64,000 bases of DNA. Source: Myroides odoratimimus. GTDB lineage: Bacteria > Bacteroidota > Bacteroidia > Flavobacteriales > Flavobacteriaceae. This document shows positions 1 to 9,083 of the stretch, one piece after another. How positions within the stretch are numbered: the stretch's first letter is position 1; each line of letters starts with the position of its first letter. Location of the stretch: contig NZ_JACAKB010000005.1 of NCBI RefSeq assembly GCF_030326305.1, positions 142,777-206,776 of the forward strand, given 5' to 3'. Position numbers and translations under genes: made by a program. The notes below the pieces were generated by a model, which was not told where the DNA came from, made no database searches, and saw only the letters and a program-made list of their open reading frames with translations.

Positions 1-279
1 GCCGAGATGACTGCTGCAGGATTTAAAGCTTTAAAACTAGGTAAAATCATCGGTCAAGAGACCTATAGATGGATTATCTTCACATCTGGTAAGAGCTTAG
101 TAGACGGCTCATCATATAGATTACCATCATGGGGTACTTATACACTGGATGGGCAGAACCTAGAGAAAACAGGTGTTGCACCTGATATCTATGTTAAAAA
201 CACATTCGTAGATAGATTAAATGACAATGATCCTCAACTAGAGAGAGCTGTTCAAGAAATCTTGAATGACATTAAATAA
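1..279 (+). CDS. S41 family (tricorn-type) peptidase, C-terminal fragment
   Basis: This is the last 92 codons of a gene that enters from the left edge; the frame is open from base 1, so no start codon is visible. The segment GFKALKLGKIIG followed by the block around SYRLPSWGTYTLDG and GVAPDIYV resembles the C-terminal end of tricorn-type S41 serine peptidases, where it closes the catalytic domain just after the nucleophile region. The DNDPQLERAV stretch near the end is also usual in that family. The catalytic serine and the N-terminal propeller domains would lie outside the window. In flavobacteria such proteins are generally exported and degrade peptides, but location cannot be judged from this fragment. 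A strong terminator follows six bases after the stop codon. Confidence 0.8.
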   Translation, partial: AEMTAAGFKALKLGKIIGQETYRWIIFTSGKSLVDGSSYRLPSWGTYTLDGQNLEKTGVAPDIYVKNTFVDRLNDNDPQLERAVQEILNDIK

Positions 280-284
280 TACAG

Positions 285-310
285 TAAAGGCTTCCTGAAG
301 GAAGCCTTTA
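285..310 (+). terminator. Rho-independent terminator of the S41 peptidase gene
   Basis: Perfect 11-bp stem (285-295 with 300-310) with a TGAA tetraloop, followed by a T-rich stretch. It directly follows the stop codon of the peptidase. Confidence 0.85.
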
Positions 311-411
311 TACTTTTATATCTTAGGCTATAGTTCACCTCCTACTCCATCACCTTCATACGAGGTGATTTAAGCAACGAATCATCTATATCTAGCCCAA
401 TCTCTATATAT

Positions 412-437
412 AAAAAAAGGCTCCCTTAAAGAGAGCC
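412..437 (-). terminator. Terminator of lspA
   Basis: Read leftward, a 7-bp stem with one mismatch (431-437 with 419-425) runs into a run of seven U residues (412-418). It lies just past the lspA stop codon. Confidence 0.75.
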
Positions 438-443
438 ATATTG

Positions 444-1040
444 TTAGTTTTTAAAAACTTTTTTACTAAATACGATTAAGATACCAACGCCTACTGATAT
501 AGCTACATCCGCAATATTAAAAATAGCATTGAAGAAAGTAAAGTAGTTTCCTCCCCAGATAGGTAACCACTCAGGTAGATATCCTTTCCAGATAGGGAAA
601 TAGAACATATCTACTACCTTACCGTGAAACCAACTACCATAAGGTTGATCTGAAAACATCGTTGCTATCTGCCCTGGTGTACTCTCATTAAAAATAACTC
701 CATAGAATATAGAATCAATAATATTACCTAAAGCTCCTGCCATAATTAAAGCAATAGCTACGATAAGATAATTAGAAGCTTTCTTCTTGAAAGAATCATT
801 TAACCACCATGCGATACCGCATACAGCTACTATTCTAAATAATGTCAAAGCAAGTTTACCGTAATCACCAGGTAACTCTACCCCCCAGGCCATACCCTCA
901 TTCTCTATAAAATGAATGCGAAACCAATCAAAAACGACTATCTCATCATTTAATAAAAAATTAGTTTTAATATATATCTTCAATAGCTGATCTAGTATCA
1001 ATACTATCAAAACAAGTAGGTAAGCTCTCTTTAACGACAT
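444..1040 (-). CDS. lspA: Lipoprotein signal peptidase (signal peptidase II)
   Basis: LspA is an inner-membrane aspartyl protease that cleaves the signal peptide of prolipoproteins after the lipobox cysteine has been lipidated. The 198-residue protein shows the family blocks in order: the first membrane segment with D17-Q18, NEGMAWG near residue 47, GNIID (D109) and FNIAD (D178), the last two supplying the catalytic aspartates. Four membrane segments are visible. A longer periplasmic loop between the third and fourth segments (about residues 115-160) makes it larger than the roughly 165-residue enterobacterial enzyme, as is usual in Bacteroidota. It lies downstream of the DksA-like gene and has its own promoter-like sequence. 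Many of its likely substrates, lipoproteins with SC lipoboxes, are encoded in this window. Confidence 0.97.
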   Translation of the reverse strand: MSLKRAYLLVLIVLILDQLLKIYIKTNFLLNDEIVVFDWFRIHFIENEGMAWGVELPGDYGKLALTLFRIVAVCGIAWWLNDSFKKKASNYLIVAIALIMAGALGNIIDSIFYGVIFNESTPGQIATMFSDQPYGSWFHGKVVDMFYFPIWKGYLPEWLPIWGGNYFTFFNAIFNIADVAISVGVGILIVFSKKVFKN

Positions 1041-1060
1041 TTTTCTTTATTTACAAGGAA

Positions 1061-1068
1061 CAAATGTA
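1061..1068 (-). promoter_or_regulatory. Bacteroidota -7 promoter element of lspA
   Basis: TACATTTG on the minus strand matches TAnnTTTG and lies 21 bases upstream of the lspA ATG. No clear -33 TTG was identified. Confidence 0.55.
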
Positions 1069-1083
1069 GTTATTTTATCACAT

Positions 1084-1110
1084 AAAAAAAACGCTCCTAA
1101 TGGAGCGTTT
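1084..1110 (-). terminator. Terminator after the DksA-like gene
   Basis: Perfect 9-bp stem (1089-1097 with 1102-1110), loop TAAT, with U residues on the leftward side. It separates the ileS/DksA-like transcript from lspA. Confidence 0.8.
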
Positions 1111-1126
1111 TTAAATTTATTAAAGA

Positions 1127-1513
1127 TTAACGTTGCAGATTCTTTGCCTCGATACTCATAGTAGCATGTGGAACTAATTTCAATCTTTCTTTATCAATTA
1201 GTTTCCCTGTTACTTTACATATACCGTAAGTCTTGTTTTCAATACGGATTAATGCATTTTTTAAATCGCGAATAAACTTCTCTTGACGTATTGCTAACTG
1301 AGCATTCGCTTCTTTAGACATTGTTTCGCTTCCTTCTTCAAACGCTTTGAATGTAGGTGATGTATCATCTGTACCATTATTCAAATCATTCATATAGGCG
1401 CTTTTAATTAATTCTAAATCTGCTTGAGCTTTCTCAATCTTAGCCGATATTAACACCTTAAATTCAGCTAAATCTGCATCAGAATAACGTACAATTTCAC
1501 CTACTTCTTTCAT
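1127..1513 (-). CDS. TraR/DksA-family protein with degenerate zinc finger
   Basis: DksA-family proteins bind in the secondary channel of RNA polymerase and alter promoter opening. This 128-residue protein has the family layout: a long helical N-terminal region (about residues 10-95) expected to form a coiled coil, then YGICKVTGK and a segment aligning with the zinc finger. Only one of the four zinc ligands remains: the second cysteine is Thr, and the last two positions read S and A in HATMSIEAK. The tip of the coiled coil also lacks the DxxDA motif that E. coli DksA needs for its effect on transcription. It lies 8 bases downstream of ileS, so the two are probably cotranscribed. The fold assignment is good; whether it acts on polymerase in the DksA manner is uncertain. 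Confidence 0.85.
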   Translation of the reverse strand: MKEVGEIVRYSDADLAEFKVLISAKIEKAQADLELIKSAYMNDLNNGTDDTSPTFKAFEEGSETMSKEANAQLAIRQEKFIRDLKNALIRIENKTYGICKVTGKLIDKERLKLVPHATMSIEAKNLQR

Positions 1514-1521
1514 AATTTTAA

Positions 1522-4500
1522 TTATTTTAAAATTAACACTCGCGTTTTTAGCTCATCAAACTCTACATCTACACCCTCGCTCAACTCAGTCACGAATTCT
1601 AATGTGTGTGTTAGTGTTTCAGACTTAATATAGTCTTCATTCGCTAAAACAGCCTCTTTTATTTCTTTTTCTTCTAGTATTTTTACTACAATCTTGTCTG
1701 TAACTTCAAATCCAGAGTCTTTTCTGATGTTCTGAATTCTATTTACTAACTCTCTTGAGATACCTTCTTTTCTCAATTCAGGACTGATAGTGATGTCTAA
1801 TGCTACTGTTAGTCCAGCTTCATTAGCAACTAGCCATCCTTCAATATCTTGAGAAGTAATCTCAACATCTGCTACTGTTAAAGTAACACTTTTTTCTGAT
1901 AGTTCTAACGTAATCTCACCATTTCTTTCAATTAATGCGATTTCTTCTTGTCCAAAACCTTGTATCTTATTCGCAATCAGCCCCATATCCTTACCAAATC
2001 GTGGCCCTAATGTTTTAAAGTTAGGCTTGATCTGTTTTACTAAGATACCTGAAGCATCATCTAGCAACTCGATTTCTTTCACATTAACCTCAGCTTTGAT
2101 TAGATCAGCAATAGCTAATATCTCATTTCTTTGGTTCTCATCAAGTACAGGAATCATAACTCTCTGTAATGGTTGACGTACCTTAATCATCTCTTTCTTA
2201 CGAAGTGATAACACTAATGAAGAAATGATTTGAGCTTTTTGCATTCTGCTTTCTAATGCTTTATCAACGAACTCTTCCTTGAATTCTGGGAAATTAGCCA
2301 AATGTACAGATTCGAAACTTTCTCCATGTGTAGCTAAAGTTAAGTCTCTGTAAAGTTTATCCATAAAGAACGGAGCAATAGGAGATCCTAGTTTAGCTAC
2401 TGTTAATAAACAGGTATACAATGTTTGGTAAGCTGCTATCTTATCTTGTGCATATTCACCTTTCCAGAATCTTCTTCTACATAGACGCACATACCAGTTA
2501 CTCAAGTTCTCTGTAACGAAATCTGTAATCGCACGAGCTGCTTTCGTTGGCTCATACTCTGCATAGAATTCGTCTACACGTTGTACTAAAGTATTTAACT
2601 CTGATAAGATCCATCTGTCTATCTCAGGTCTTTCTGCTAATGGAATGTCTTTCTCTTCGTATTTAAATCCATCAATATTAGCATATAACGCAAAGAAGTT
2701 ATAAGTATTATATAATGTCCCAAAGAACTTTCTTCTTACTTCTGTAATACCATCAAGGTCAAACTTCAAGTTATCCCATGGATTAGCATTCGAAATCATA
2801 TACCAACGAGTAGCATCTGGTCCGTGCTCAGCTAATGTTTCAAATGGATCTACAGTATTACCTAAACTCTTAGACATCTTTAATCCATTCTTATCTAACA
2901 CTAATCCGTTAGACACTACATTCTTATATGCTTTAGTATCGAATACTAATGTAGCAATAGCGTGTAATGTATAGAACCATCCACGTGTCTGGTCAACTCC
3001 CTCAGCGATAAAGTCTGCAGGATATGATTTATTATTGTCTATTAAATCTTTATTCTCAAATGGGTAGTGCCATTGTGCATAAGGCATCGATCCTGAATCA
3101 AACCAAACATCAATTAAGTCTGACTCACGACGCATAGGCTTACCAGAAGGAGATACTAATACGATATTATCAACTACATTCTTATGTAAATCTACTTTAT
3201 CATAGTTCTCTTCACTCATATCTCCTACTACGAATCCTTCAAAAGGATTAGCTGTTTGGATACCAGCAGCCATAGATTTATTAATCTCATTCATTAACTC
3301 TTCTACAGATCCTACTACCAACTCTTCTGTCTTATCCTCAGATCTCCAGATCGGCAATGGAATACCCCAGAAACGAGAACGAGATAAGTTCCAGTCATTT
3401 GCATTCTTAATCCAGTTACCAAAACGTCCCTCTCCAGTCGCTTTAGGCTTCCAGTTCACTTCTTCGTTTAATTCGAACATACGCTCTTTTACCTCAGTGA
3501 TCTTGATAAACCAAGAGTCTAATGGGTAGTACAATACAGGCTTGTTCGTTCTCCAACAATGTGGGTAGCTGTGAACATACTTCTCTACTTTGAACGCTTT
3601 GTTTTCTTCTTTTAAACGAATAGCTATTTCTACGTCTACAGAGCGCTCAGGTGCTTGCCCTTCATCGTAATATTCGTTCTTCACATATTTACCTCCTAAG
3701 TCTCCCATCTCTTTAACGAAACGACCTTGTAAGTCTACTAATGGAACTGGGTTCTCATCAGCATCAAGGATAAGCATAGGTGGTACTTCTGGTGTAGCTT
3801 CTTTAGCTACCTTAGCATCATCTGCTCCAAAAGTAGGAGCTGTATGTACGATACCAGTACCATCTTCTGTAGTTACGAAGTCTCCAGAGATCACTCTGAA
3901 TGCGTTCTCAGGATTTTGATATGGCAATACGTATGGCAATAGCTGCTCATATTTAGTACCTACTAAGTCAGCACCTTTAAATTCCTTAACTACTAAGTAA
4001 GGAATCTTTTTATCACCTTCTTTATATGCGTTTAATTCTTCTTCAGTTTCTACAGCTGCAAACTTCCCTGCAAACTGCTTACCAACTAGTGGTTTACCTA
4101 ATACCACATTAATCGCCTCACCAGTATATTGGTTAAACGACTTCACTAATACATAGTCAATCTTAGGCCCTACAGTCAATGCCGTATTTGATGGCAACGT
4201 CCATGGAGTAGTCGTCCAAGCTAAGAAATGAATAGTACCAAATCCTTTTAAAAACTCTGGTAATGTCTCATCAATAGCTTTAAACTGTGCTACGATAGTT
4301 GTATCAGTGATATCTTTATATGCTCCTGGCTGGTTAATCTCATGTGATGATAGACCAGTACCTGCTTTAGGAGAATAAGGTTGGATAGTATATCCTTTGT
4401 ATAACAAATCTTTATCATAGATCTGTTTTAACAACCACCATACTGATTCCATATATTTAGACTTGTAAGTCACATAAGGATCGTTCATATCTACCCAATA

Positions 4501-4923
4501 ACCCATCTTTTCAGTAAGGTCATTCCATAGATCTGTATAACGCATTACAGTACGTTTACAAGCTTGATTATATTCTTCTATTGTAATTTTAGTTCCGATA
4601 TCCTCTTTCGTGATTCCAAGTTCTTTCTCTGTACCTAACTCTACAGGTAGTCCATGCGTATCCCATCCAGCTTTACGCTTTACTTGGAACCCCTTCTGAG
4701 TTTTATAACGACAAAAAATATCCTTAATAGCACGAGCCATCACGTGGTGAATTCCTGGTTTACCATTAGCTGAAGGTGGGCCTTCGAAAAACACGAAAGG
4801 TTTATTATCCTCTCTAGTACTAATACTTTTTTCGAATATTGATTGTTCTTTCCAAAACTCTAGCATCTCCGATGCTACCCCTGACATGTCAAGATTCTTA
4901 TATTCTGTAAATTTAGTGCTCAT
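1522..4923 (-). CDS. ileS: Isoleucyl-tRNA synthetase, type 2-like, with GIHH in place of HIGH
   Basis: This class Ia synthetase charges tRNA-Ile with isoleucine and edits misactivated valine. At 1133 residues it has the length usual for the eukaryote-like IleRS of Bacteroidota (IleRS2). Visible in order: the Rossmann entry PPSANGKP with the signature motif at residues 57-60, the CP1 editing region (about 200-420, with TTTPWTLPSNT), the KMSKS loop (GLKMSKSLGN, near residue 680), the helical anticodon-binding domain (about 740-900) and a C-terminal extension. The HIGH position reads GIHH, that is the first and third residues are exchanged (GxHH). The ATG at 4923 gives the expected N-terminus. 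It is the first gene of an apparent unit with the DksA-like gene. Confidence 0.98.
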   Translation of the reverse strand: MSTKFTEYKNLDMSGVASEMLEFWKEQSIFEKSISTREDNKPFVFFEGPPSANGKPGIHHVMARAIKDIFCRYKTQKGFQVKRKAGWDTHGLPVELGTEKELGITKEDIGTKITIEEYNQACKRTVMRYTDLWNDLTEKMGYWVDMNDPYVTYKSKYMESVWWLLKQIYDKDLLYKGYTIQPYSPKAGTGLSSHEINQPGAYKDITDTTIVAQFKAIDETLPEFLKGFGTIHFLAWTTTPWTLPSNTALTVGPKIDYVLVKSFNQYTGEAINVVLGKPLVGKQFAGKFAAVETEEELNAYKEGDKKIPYLVVKEFKGADLVGTKYEQLLPYVLPYQNPENAFRVISGDFVTTEDGTGIVHTAPTFGADDAKVAKEATPEVPPMLILDADENPVPLVDLQGRFVKEMGDLGGKYVKNEYYDEGQAPERSVDVEIAIRLKEENKAFKVEKYVHSYPHCWRTNKPVLYYPLDSWFIKITEVKERMFELNEEVNWKPKATGEGRFGNWIKNANDWNLSRSRFWGIPLPIWRSEDKTEELVVGSVEELMNEINKSMAAGIQTANPFEGFVVGDMSEENYDKVDLHKNVVDNIVLVSPSGKPMRRESDLIDVWFDSGSMPYAQWHYPFENKDLIDNNKSYPADFIAEGVDQTRGWFYTLHAIATLVFDTKAYKNVVSNGLVLDKNGLKMSKSLGNTVDPFETLAEHGPDATRWYMISNANPWDNLKFDLDGITEVRRKFFGTLYNTYNFFALYANIDGFKYEEKDIPLAERPEIDRWILSELNTLVQRVDEFYAEYEPTKAARAITDFVTENLSNWYVRLCRRRFWKGEYAQDKIAAYQTLYTCLLTVAKLGSPIAPFFMDKLYRDLTLATHGESFESVHLANFPEFKEEFVDKALESRMQKAQIISSLVLSLRKKEMIKVRQPLQRVMIPVLDENQRNEILAIADLIKAEVNVKEIELLDDASGILVKQIKPNFKTLGPRFGKDMGLIANKIQGFGQEEIALIERNGEITLELSEKSVTLTVADVEITSQDIEGWLVANEAGLTVALDITISPELRKEGISRELVNRIQNIRKDSGFEVTDKIVVKILEEKEIKEAVLANEDYIKSETLTHTLEFVTELSEGVDVEFDELKTRVLILK

Positions 4924-5018
4924 CGTTATTATTATAATATTTTTTAATCAATTTTGCGAATTTAAACAAATTACTCCAATATCTCCCTAATTAATTGGTA
5001 GGAAAAACATTAAAATAT

Positions 5019-5735
5019 TTAGTTAGAGAATACTTCTTTTAAAACCTCTAGAGAATTCGGCTTTCTGAACTCACTTAAATGCTGCTCATAATAGCTAATC
5101 AACATGGTTAACAGCCTCTTTCGATCCTTATTATTAAAGACTTTTTGGTCACTAGAGAAGCCTAATTCTATCAATTTTCTAAACAAAAATGTCGGTTCTT
5201 CATCAAAACAACAGGGAGAAAAATGATCTGTAAACACTCCCTCTTCCCAGTTAAAATAAAGCTTACTTCTACCCTCTAATGCAGGATAAAATCCAAAGTA
5301 CTTCGTCAATTCTATCATTAGAATCAAGTGAAAATTAGCGACCTCATCATGTGTGTCAAACCATAGTAAAGCTGCTTCTAAAAAAGTAAAGAAGTCTTTA
5401 TCCACAACAGGCTCTCTAAATACTGAATGTAGTACTTCACCTATAAAAATAGCAATACAATTCTTACTATAATTATAATAGATATCTTGATATACATGAG
5501 CTGTTTTAACCTCCTTAAAGTACTCTAGACCTCCTTTATTCTTATAAATAAAATCAATCTCTAATATTGTCAATGGTTGAAAATAAGCCATTTTCTGAGC
5601 AGACTTACCTTTAGCAAAAGCATTGCGAACAAAGAAACTAACGACACCCTGTTCCTCTGTAAAACACTTTACGATCAAGCTTTTCTCTTGATATTTTAAA
5701 GCACTAAGTACAATAGCTTTACTCTTGATCTGCAT
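5019..5735 (-). CDS. recO: DNA repair protein RecO
   Basis: RecO works with RecR and RecF to load RecA on SSB-coated single-stranded DNA and can anneal strands. The 238-residue protein begins with the typical N-terminal OB-fold (KAIVLSALKYQEKSLIVKCF, where a tyrosine-rich or serine-rich stretch precedes the first strand), followed by the helical domain. A cysteine pair SPCCF near residue 170 lies where many RecO proteins have a zinc knuckle, but the full CxxC set is not obvious. A -7 promoter element sits 56 bases upstream. It is transcribed leftward ahead of ileS with a 95-base gap. Confidence 0.93.
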   Translation of the reverse strand: MQIKSKAIVLSALKYQEKSLIVKCFTEEQGVVSFFVRNAFAKGKSAQKMAYFQPLTILEIDFIYKNKGGLEYFKEVKTAHVYQDIYYNYSKNCIAIFIGEVLHSVFREPVVDKDFFTFLEAALLWFDTHDEVANFHLILMIELTKYFGFYPALEGRSKLYFNWEEGVFTDHFSPCCFDEEPTFLFRKLIELGFSSDQKVFNNKDRKRLLTMLISYYEQHLSEFRKPNSLEVLKEVFSN

Positions 5736-5790
5736 AATCCTCTTCTTTTTAAAAATCTCTTTTCTAAAACACTACTGTTTAGACATAGGG

Positions 5791-5798
5791 CAAAAGTA
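5791..5798 (-). promoter_or_regulatory. -7 promoter element of recO
   Basis: TACTTTTG on the minus strand, an exact match to TAnnTTTG, 56 bases from the recO start. Confidence 0.5.
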
Positions 5799-5941
5799 TC
5801 AAAATAATATGTTTTACAGATTAAAAAAAGAACTTCCAAGCTTATTTAAAATCTGTTTTACAACCTCTTATACCTCAAAAAAGGTAGTAAACTTAAAACA
5901 CTAAATCTAACATAAACTAATCATAATCATAACAATTTTCA

Positions 5942-5949
5942 TAGCTTTG
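5942..5949 (+). promoter_or_regulatory. -7 promoter element of the DUF3298-like lipoprotein gene
   Basis: TAGCTTTG matches TAnnTTTG exactly. Transcription should start a few bases downstream, so a TTG start at 5947 is excluded and the ATG at 5974 (or 5959) is preferred. Confidence 0.5.
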
Positions 5950-5973
5950 CAAAGACCTATGAAAAAAACCACT

Positions 5974-6753
5974 ATGAAAAAAAGCCTTTTATTCTTATGC
6001 CTTTTCATCACTTTTATAAGTTGTAAAAAGGATAAGGAATTCTCTTTTGAAGAAAAAGTTTACCAAAAGATTCTACTGGAAAGTTGTATAGAAGATGACT
6101 GTACAGAAGTGAAGATAAATACAGCAGAGATAATAGACCCTGTAAATGACATCACTACTAAGATAAATCAAAACAACTTAGTCATTATTAATGACATCCT
6201 TTCATTTGACGAAAATCCTCATGATGTGAGTTCTTATGACGAAATAGTGAGTTCTTTTATCAACTCATTTACAGAAATGGCTAAAAAGTTCCCTAAAGAC
6301 TCATTCCCATGGAAAGGCACTACACAGAATACTGTTACCTTTTATAATAATCACCTGTTAAGTTTTGCCATAGAATACTATACATTCACAGGAGGGGCTC
6401 ATGGATACAAGGGAGAGAAAGCAGTACACTATAATCCACTAACAGGAGAACAGTACAACAATCAAGAATTGTTTAAAGATTGGGAAGGTTTTTCTAAATT
6501 GTTAGAATCTAAACTGAGAGAACAAAGAGGAATAGACAAAGAAGACAATATTAATTCGCATGGTTTATTATTCGATGAAGATGTATTTAAAATGCCCGAA
6601 AATATATTCTTCTATGAAGAATCTGTCATAGCCTATTACAACAGCTATGATATTACAGCATTCTCTGACGAACCAGTACGCATTACCTTTTCAAAGGAAG
6701 AAATAGAACCTTTTTTAAACTTCCTACTGATCCCTAACAAATCAAATAAGTAA
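5974..6753 (+). CDS. DUF3298/DUF4163-like lipoprotein
   Basis: The product begins with a lipoprotein signal peptide (KKSLLFLCLFITFISC; lipobox cysteine followed by KKDKE) and should be anchored at the cell envelope. The C-terminal half carries the FTGGAHGYKGEK motif and a following segment typical of the DUF3298 domain, which often sits behind DUF4163 in extracytoplasmic proteins related to PdaC. PdaC is a peptidoglycan deacetylase, but its catalytic domain is not seen here, so no enzymatic role is assigned. The frame can be extended upstream to a TTG at 5947, but a promoter element covers that codon; I use the ATG at 5974, with 5959 as the alternative. The flippase gene follows 29 bases downstream. 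Confidence 0.7.
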   Translation: MKKSLLFLCLFITFISCKKDKEFSFEEKVYQKILLESCIEDDCTEVKINTAEIIDPVNDITTKINQNNLVIINDILSFDENPHDVSSYDEIVSSFINSFTEMAKKFPKDSFPWKGTTQNTVTFYNNHLLSFAIEYYTFTGGAHGYKGEKAVHYNPLTGEQYNNQELFKDWEGFSKLLESKLREQRGIDKEDNINSHGLLFDEDVFKMPENIFFYEESVIAYYNSYDITAFSDEPVRITFSKEEIEPFLNFLLIPNKSNK

Positions 6754-6782
6754 GTATCCAATTAATATAGAATCTCGAAGTA

Positions 6783-8240
6783 GTGAGCATTTATAAAAAA
6801 ATATTTAAACAAACAGCGATCTACGGATTAGCAGCAGTGTTTCCAAAAGTAATCGGATTTTTTCTGGTTCCTTTCCATACAGATTTAATGCAAAATAATG
6901 CTTACGGACAGTATAGCGTTATTTTCTCTATCATGATGTTTCTAAATGTTATTCTATCATTTGGGATGGAAACAGCTTTTTTTAGATTTTATAATAAACA
7001 AGAGGATAAGAAAGAGGTTATTAATAACAGCTTATTATTCTTAGGCTTTACTTCTCTGCTCTTTGCTGTATTCAGTCTACTTACGATACACTATTGGGCA
7101 TCCTTATTAGATGTCTCAGCAGAGCTACTATATTATGTACTCTCTATCTTAGTACTAGACGCCTTAGTCATCGTCCCTTTTGCTAAACTTAGAGCAGATC
7201 AGAGACCTCTATACTACAGTGTTATCAGAATAGCCAATGTCTGTATTTATACAGCACTTAATATATTCTTCTTATATTATCTACCTAAGCTGAGCACCGC
7301 CTATCCTGATAGTATATTCAACACTATTTATAAAGAGGGAAATCAAGTAGTCTACATATTCATTGCTAACCTTGTCGCTAGTTTATTCACTTTCTTAGTC
7401 TTCTATAAAGACTACTTCAGTATTAAATTTAAGTTTAATAAAGAACTGAATAAACAGATGCTTAAATATAGTTTTCCTATTATGGTAGGTGGGCTAGCAT
7501 TTGCTATCAATGAAGGTTTTGACAAGATACTTCTTGAACGACTATTACCAGCTGATATCGCATTATCAGAGGTAGGAAAGTATGCAGCGTGTTATAAGTT
7601 AGGATTGTTTATGGTTCTGTTTAGACAAGCTTATACACTAGGTATAGAACCGTTCTTCTTTAACTATGCCAAGAATGATGACGCACCTACTAAATACGCA
7701 ACCATTACTAAGTACTTCACTATTTTTGGGAGTATGATTATGTTAGGCGTTATCGTATTTGCAGATGTATTGAAAGTTCTGTTTATTAGAAATGAATCTT
7801 ATTGGGATGCGATGATTGTCGTTCCACTAATCATCTTAGCCAACTTATGTATGGGAATCTATACCAACCTATCTGTATGGTATAAACTAAGGGACAAGAC
7901 TGCCATAGGAGCCTATATCTCTATTATGGGAGCTGTATTCACACTGATCTTTAACTTTATACTTATCCCTATATGGGGCTATATGGGATCTGCGATAGCT
8001 ACACTGATAGCCTATGCATCTATGATGCTAGTCTCTTATGTGATGGGACAAAAGCAATATCCTATCCCTTATGACAAAAAGGCTATAGGAGGATATCTAG
8101 GCATATCTATACTCCTCAGCTTTGTCTACTTCTACTGTTTTAGAGAAAATTATTTCGTTGGAATAGCCTTTATACTCGTATTCTTAGGTGTTATATACAA
8201 ATTTGAAAATACCGTTATCAAAAAAATGATCAAACGATAA
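6783..8240 (+). CDS. Polysaccharide biosynthesis protein, Wzx-type flippase (MOP superfamily)
   Basis: The protein has 485 residues and 12 to 14 predicted membrane segments, beginning with the typical entry QTAIYGLAAVFPKVIGFFLVP and NAYGQYSV of MOP-superfamily flippases. Members of this group move undecaprenyl-linked oligosaccharides across the inner membrane for O-antigen, capsule or other glycans. No glycosyltransferase genes lie nearby, so the substrate cannot be inferred. The start is GTG at 6783; it places the conserved N-terminus (MSIYKKIFKQTAIYG) at the expected distance from the first membrane helix. A perfect terminator follows the stop codon. Confidence 0.88.
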   Translation: MSIYKKIFKQTAIYGLAAVFPKVIGFFLVPFHTDLMQNNAYGQYSVIFSIMMFLNVILSFGMETAFFRFYNKQEDKKEVINNSLLFLGFTSLLFAVFSLLTIHYWASLLDVSAELLYYVLSILVLDALVIVPFAKLRADQRPLYYSVIRIANVCIYTALNIFFLYYLPKLSTAYPDSIFNTIYKEGNQVVYIFIANLVASLFTFLVFYKDYFSIKFKFNKELNKQMLKYSFPIMVGGLAFAINEGFDKILLERLLPADIALSEVGKYAACYKLGLFMVLFRQAYTLGIEPFFFNYAKNDDAPTKYATITKYFTIFGSMIMLGVIVFADVLKVLFIRNESYWDAMIVVPLIILANLCMGIYTNLSVWYKLRDKTAIGAYISIMGAVFTLIFNFILIPIWGYMGSAIATLIAYASMMLVSYVMGQKQYPIPYDKKAIGGYLGISILLSFVYFYCFRENYFVGIAFILVFLGVIYKFENTVIKKMIKR

Positions 8241-8246
8241 ATAAAG

Positions 8247-8278
8247 AATCCATTACTAGTTAGTAATGGATTTTTTTT
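8247..8278 (+). terminator. Terminator of the flippase gene
   Basis: Stem of up to 12 bp (8247-8258 with 8261-8272) followed by a run of T residues. Confidence 0.85.
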
Positions 8279-8324
8279 AACATGTATTTAATTGTCTTAT
8301 ATTTAATACTTTAAAAAATACGTT

Positions 8325-9008
8325 ATGGCTAACTACACCTACTTAAGCATTAAGAAAGATGAGGAAAATACATTTTTATTTGAAGGAAAGAACACTCTCC
8401 CTTTCTTTTGGATTTGTCTACTAGATCATGAAATGATCAGTAGTAAACAATCTTATTGGGAGTCCTCTTTTATCAATATAGACTTTAAGGACGAGGAGGA
8501 AGATATCAAAAATGACATAGATGATTCCTTATGTATTATCACTATCTCCAACGAAAGTTTTAATACCAATGCCTCATTAGCAAGAACTTTTATAGAGAAA
8601 CATCTCGATCCTGCATTGCCATTATATGATGATTTTATAGCTTGTATAGCTAATCATCTTTCTCTAGGGGGTGTTATTAATATAGAACTATTAGAATATA
8701 TCTGTCTATATGATACTCCACAAGAATTCATCAACAGTATAAACAAAGAAATAACTGCTATACAAGAACAAGATCTCTTGGGTATAAAGTACTTAACCCC
8801 AATAGGCTTAATCAATGGAGGCACAGGTTTTGCTTCGATAGATAACCTTGATTTTAAAGAATTAGACAGCTATAAACAAGCGGATGATAGAAGACAAAGA
8901 AATAAACGTGTCCAAAATCCTAATTCGAACCAAAAGAGTAATTCTTACATAGTCTACTTCTTTATCATCCTGATAGTTGTGACCATAATATATACTCTAA
9001 TAAAATAA
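8325..9008 (+). CDS. Orphan protein with C-terminal membrane anchor
   Basis: I do not recognise this 227-residue protein. It has no signal peptide. The N-terminal 180 residues look like a soluble, acidic domain (stretch FKDEEEDIKNDIDD near residues 48-61). A polar, lysine/arginine/asparagine-rich linker (about 185-205) is followed by a single hydrophobic segment, VYFFIILIVVTIIYTLI, at the extreme C-terminus. That layout is a tail anchor with the soluble domain in the cytoplasm. A TATATTTA sequence at 8298-8305 could be its -7 element. A small two-helix membrane protein follows 75 bases downstream and may belong with it. Confidence 0.7.
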   Translation: MANYTYLSIKKDEENTFLFEGKNTLPFFWICLLDHEMISSKQSYWESSFINIDFKDEEEDIKNDIDDSLCIITISNESFNTNASLARTFIEKHLDPALPLYDDFIACIANHLSLGGVINIELLEYICLYDTPQEFINSINKEITAIQEQDLLGIKYLTPIGLINGGTGFASIDNLDFKELDSYKQADDRRQRNKRVQNPNSNQKSNSYIVYFFIILIVVTIIYTLIK

Positions 9009-9083
9009 TTCCTTCTTAGATAACGACAACACATCTCTCTTGTCACTAAGAGAACATAGTATTATCCAAGCTATAAATACACC

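Noticed and set aside
5947-5973. Upstream TTG start for the DUF3298-like lipoprotein
   Set aside because: The TTG lies inside the -7 promoter element TAGCTTTG, so it would not be in the transcript.
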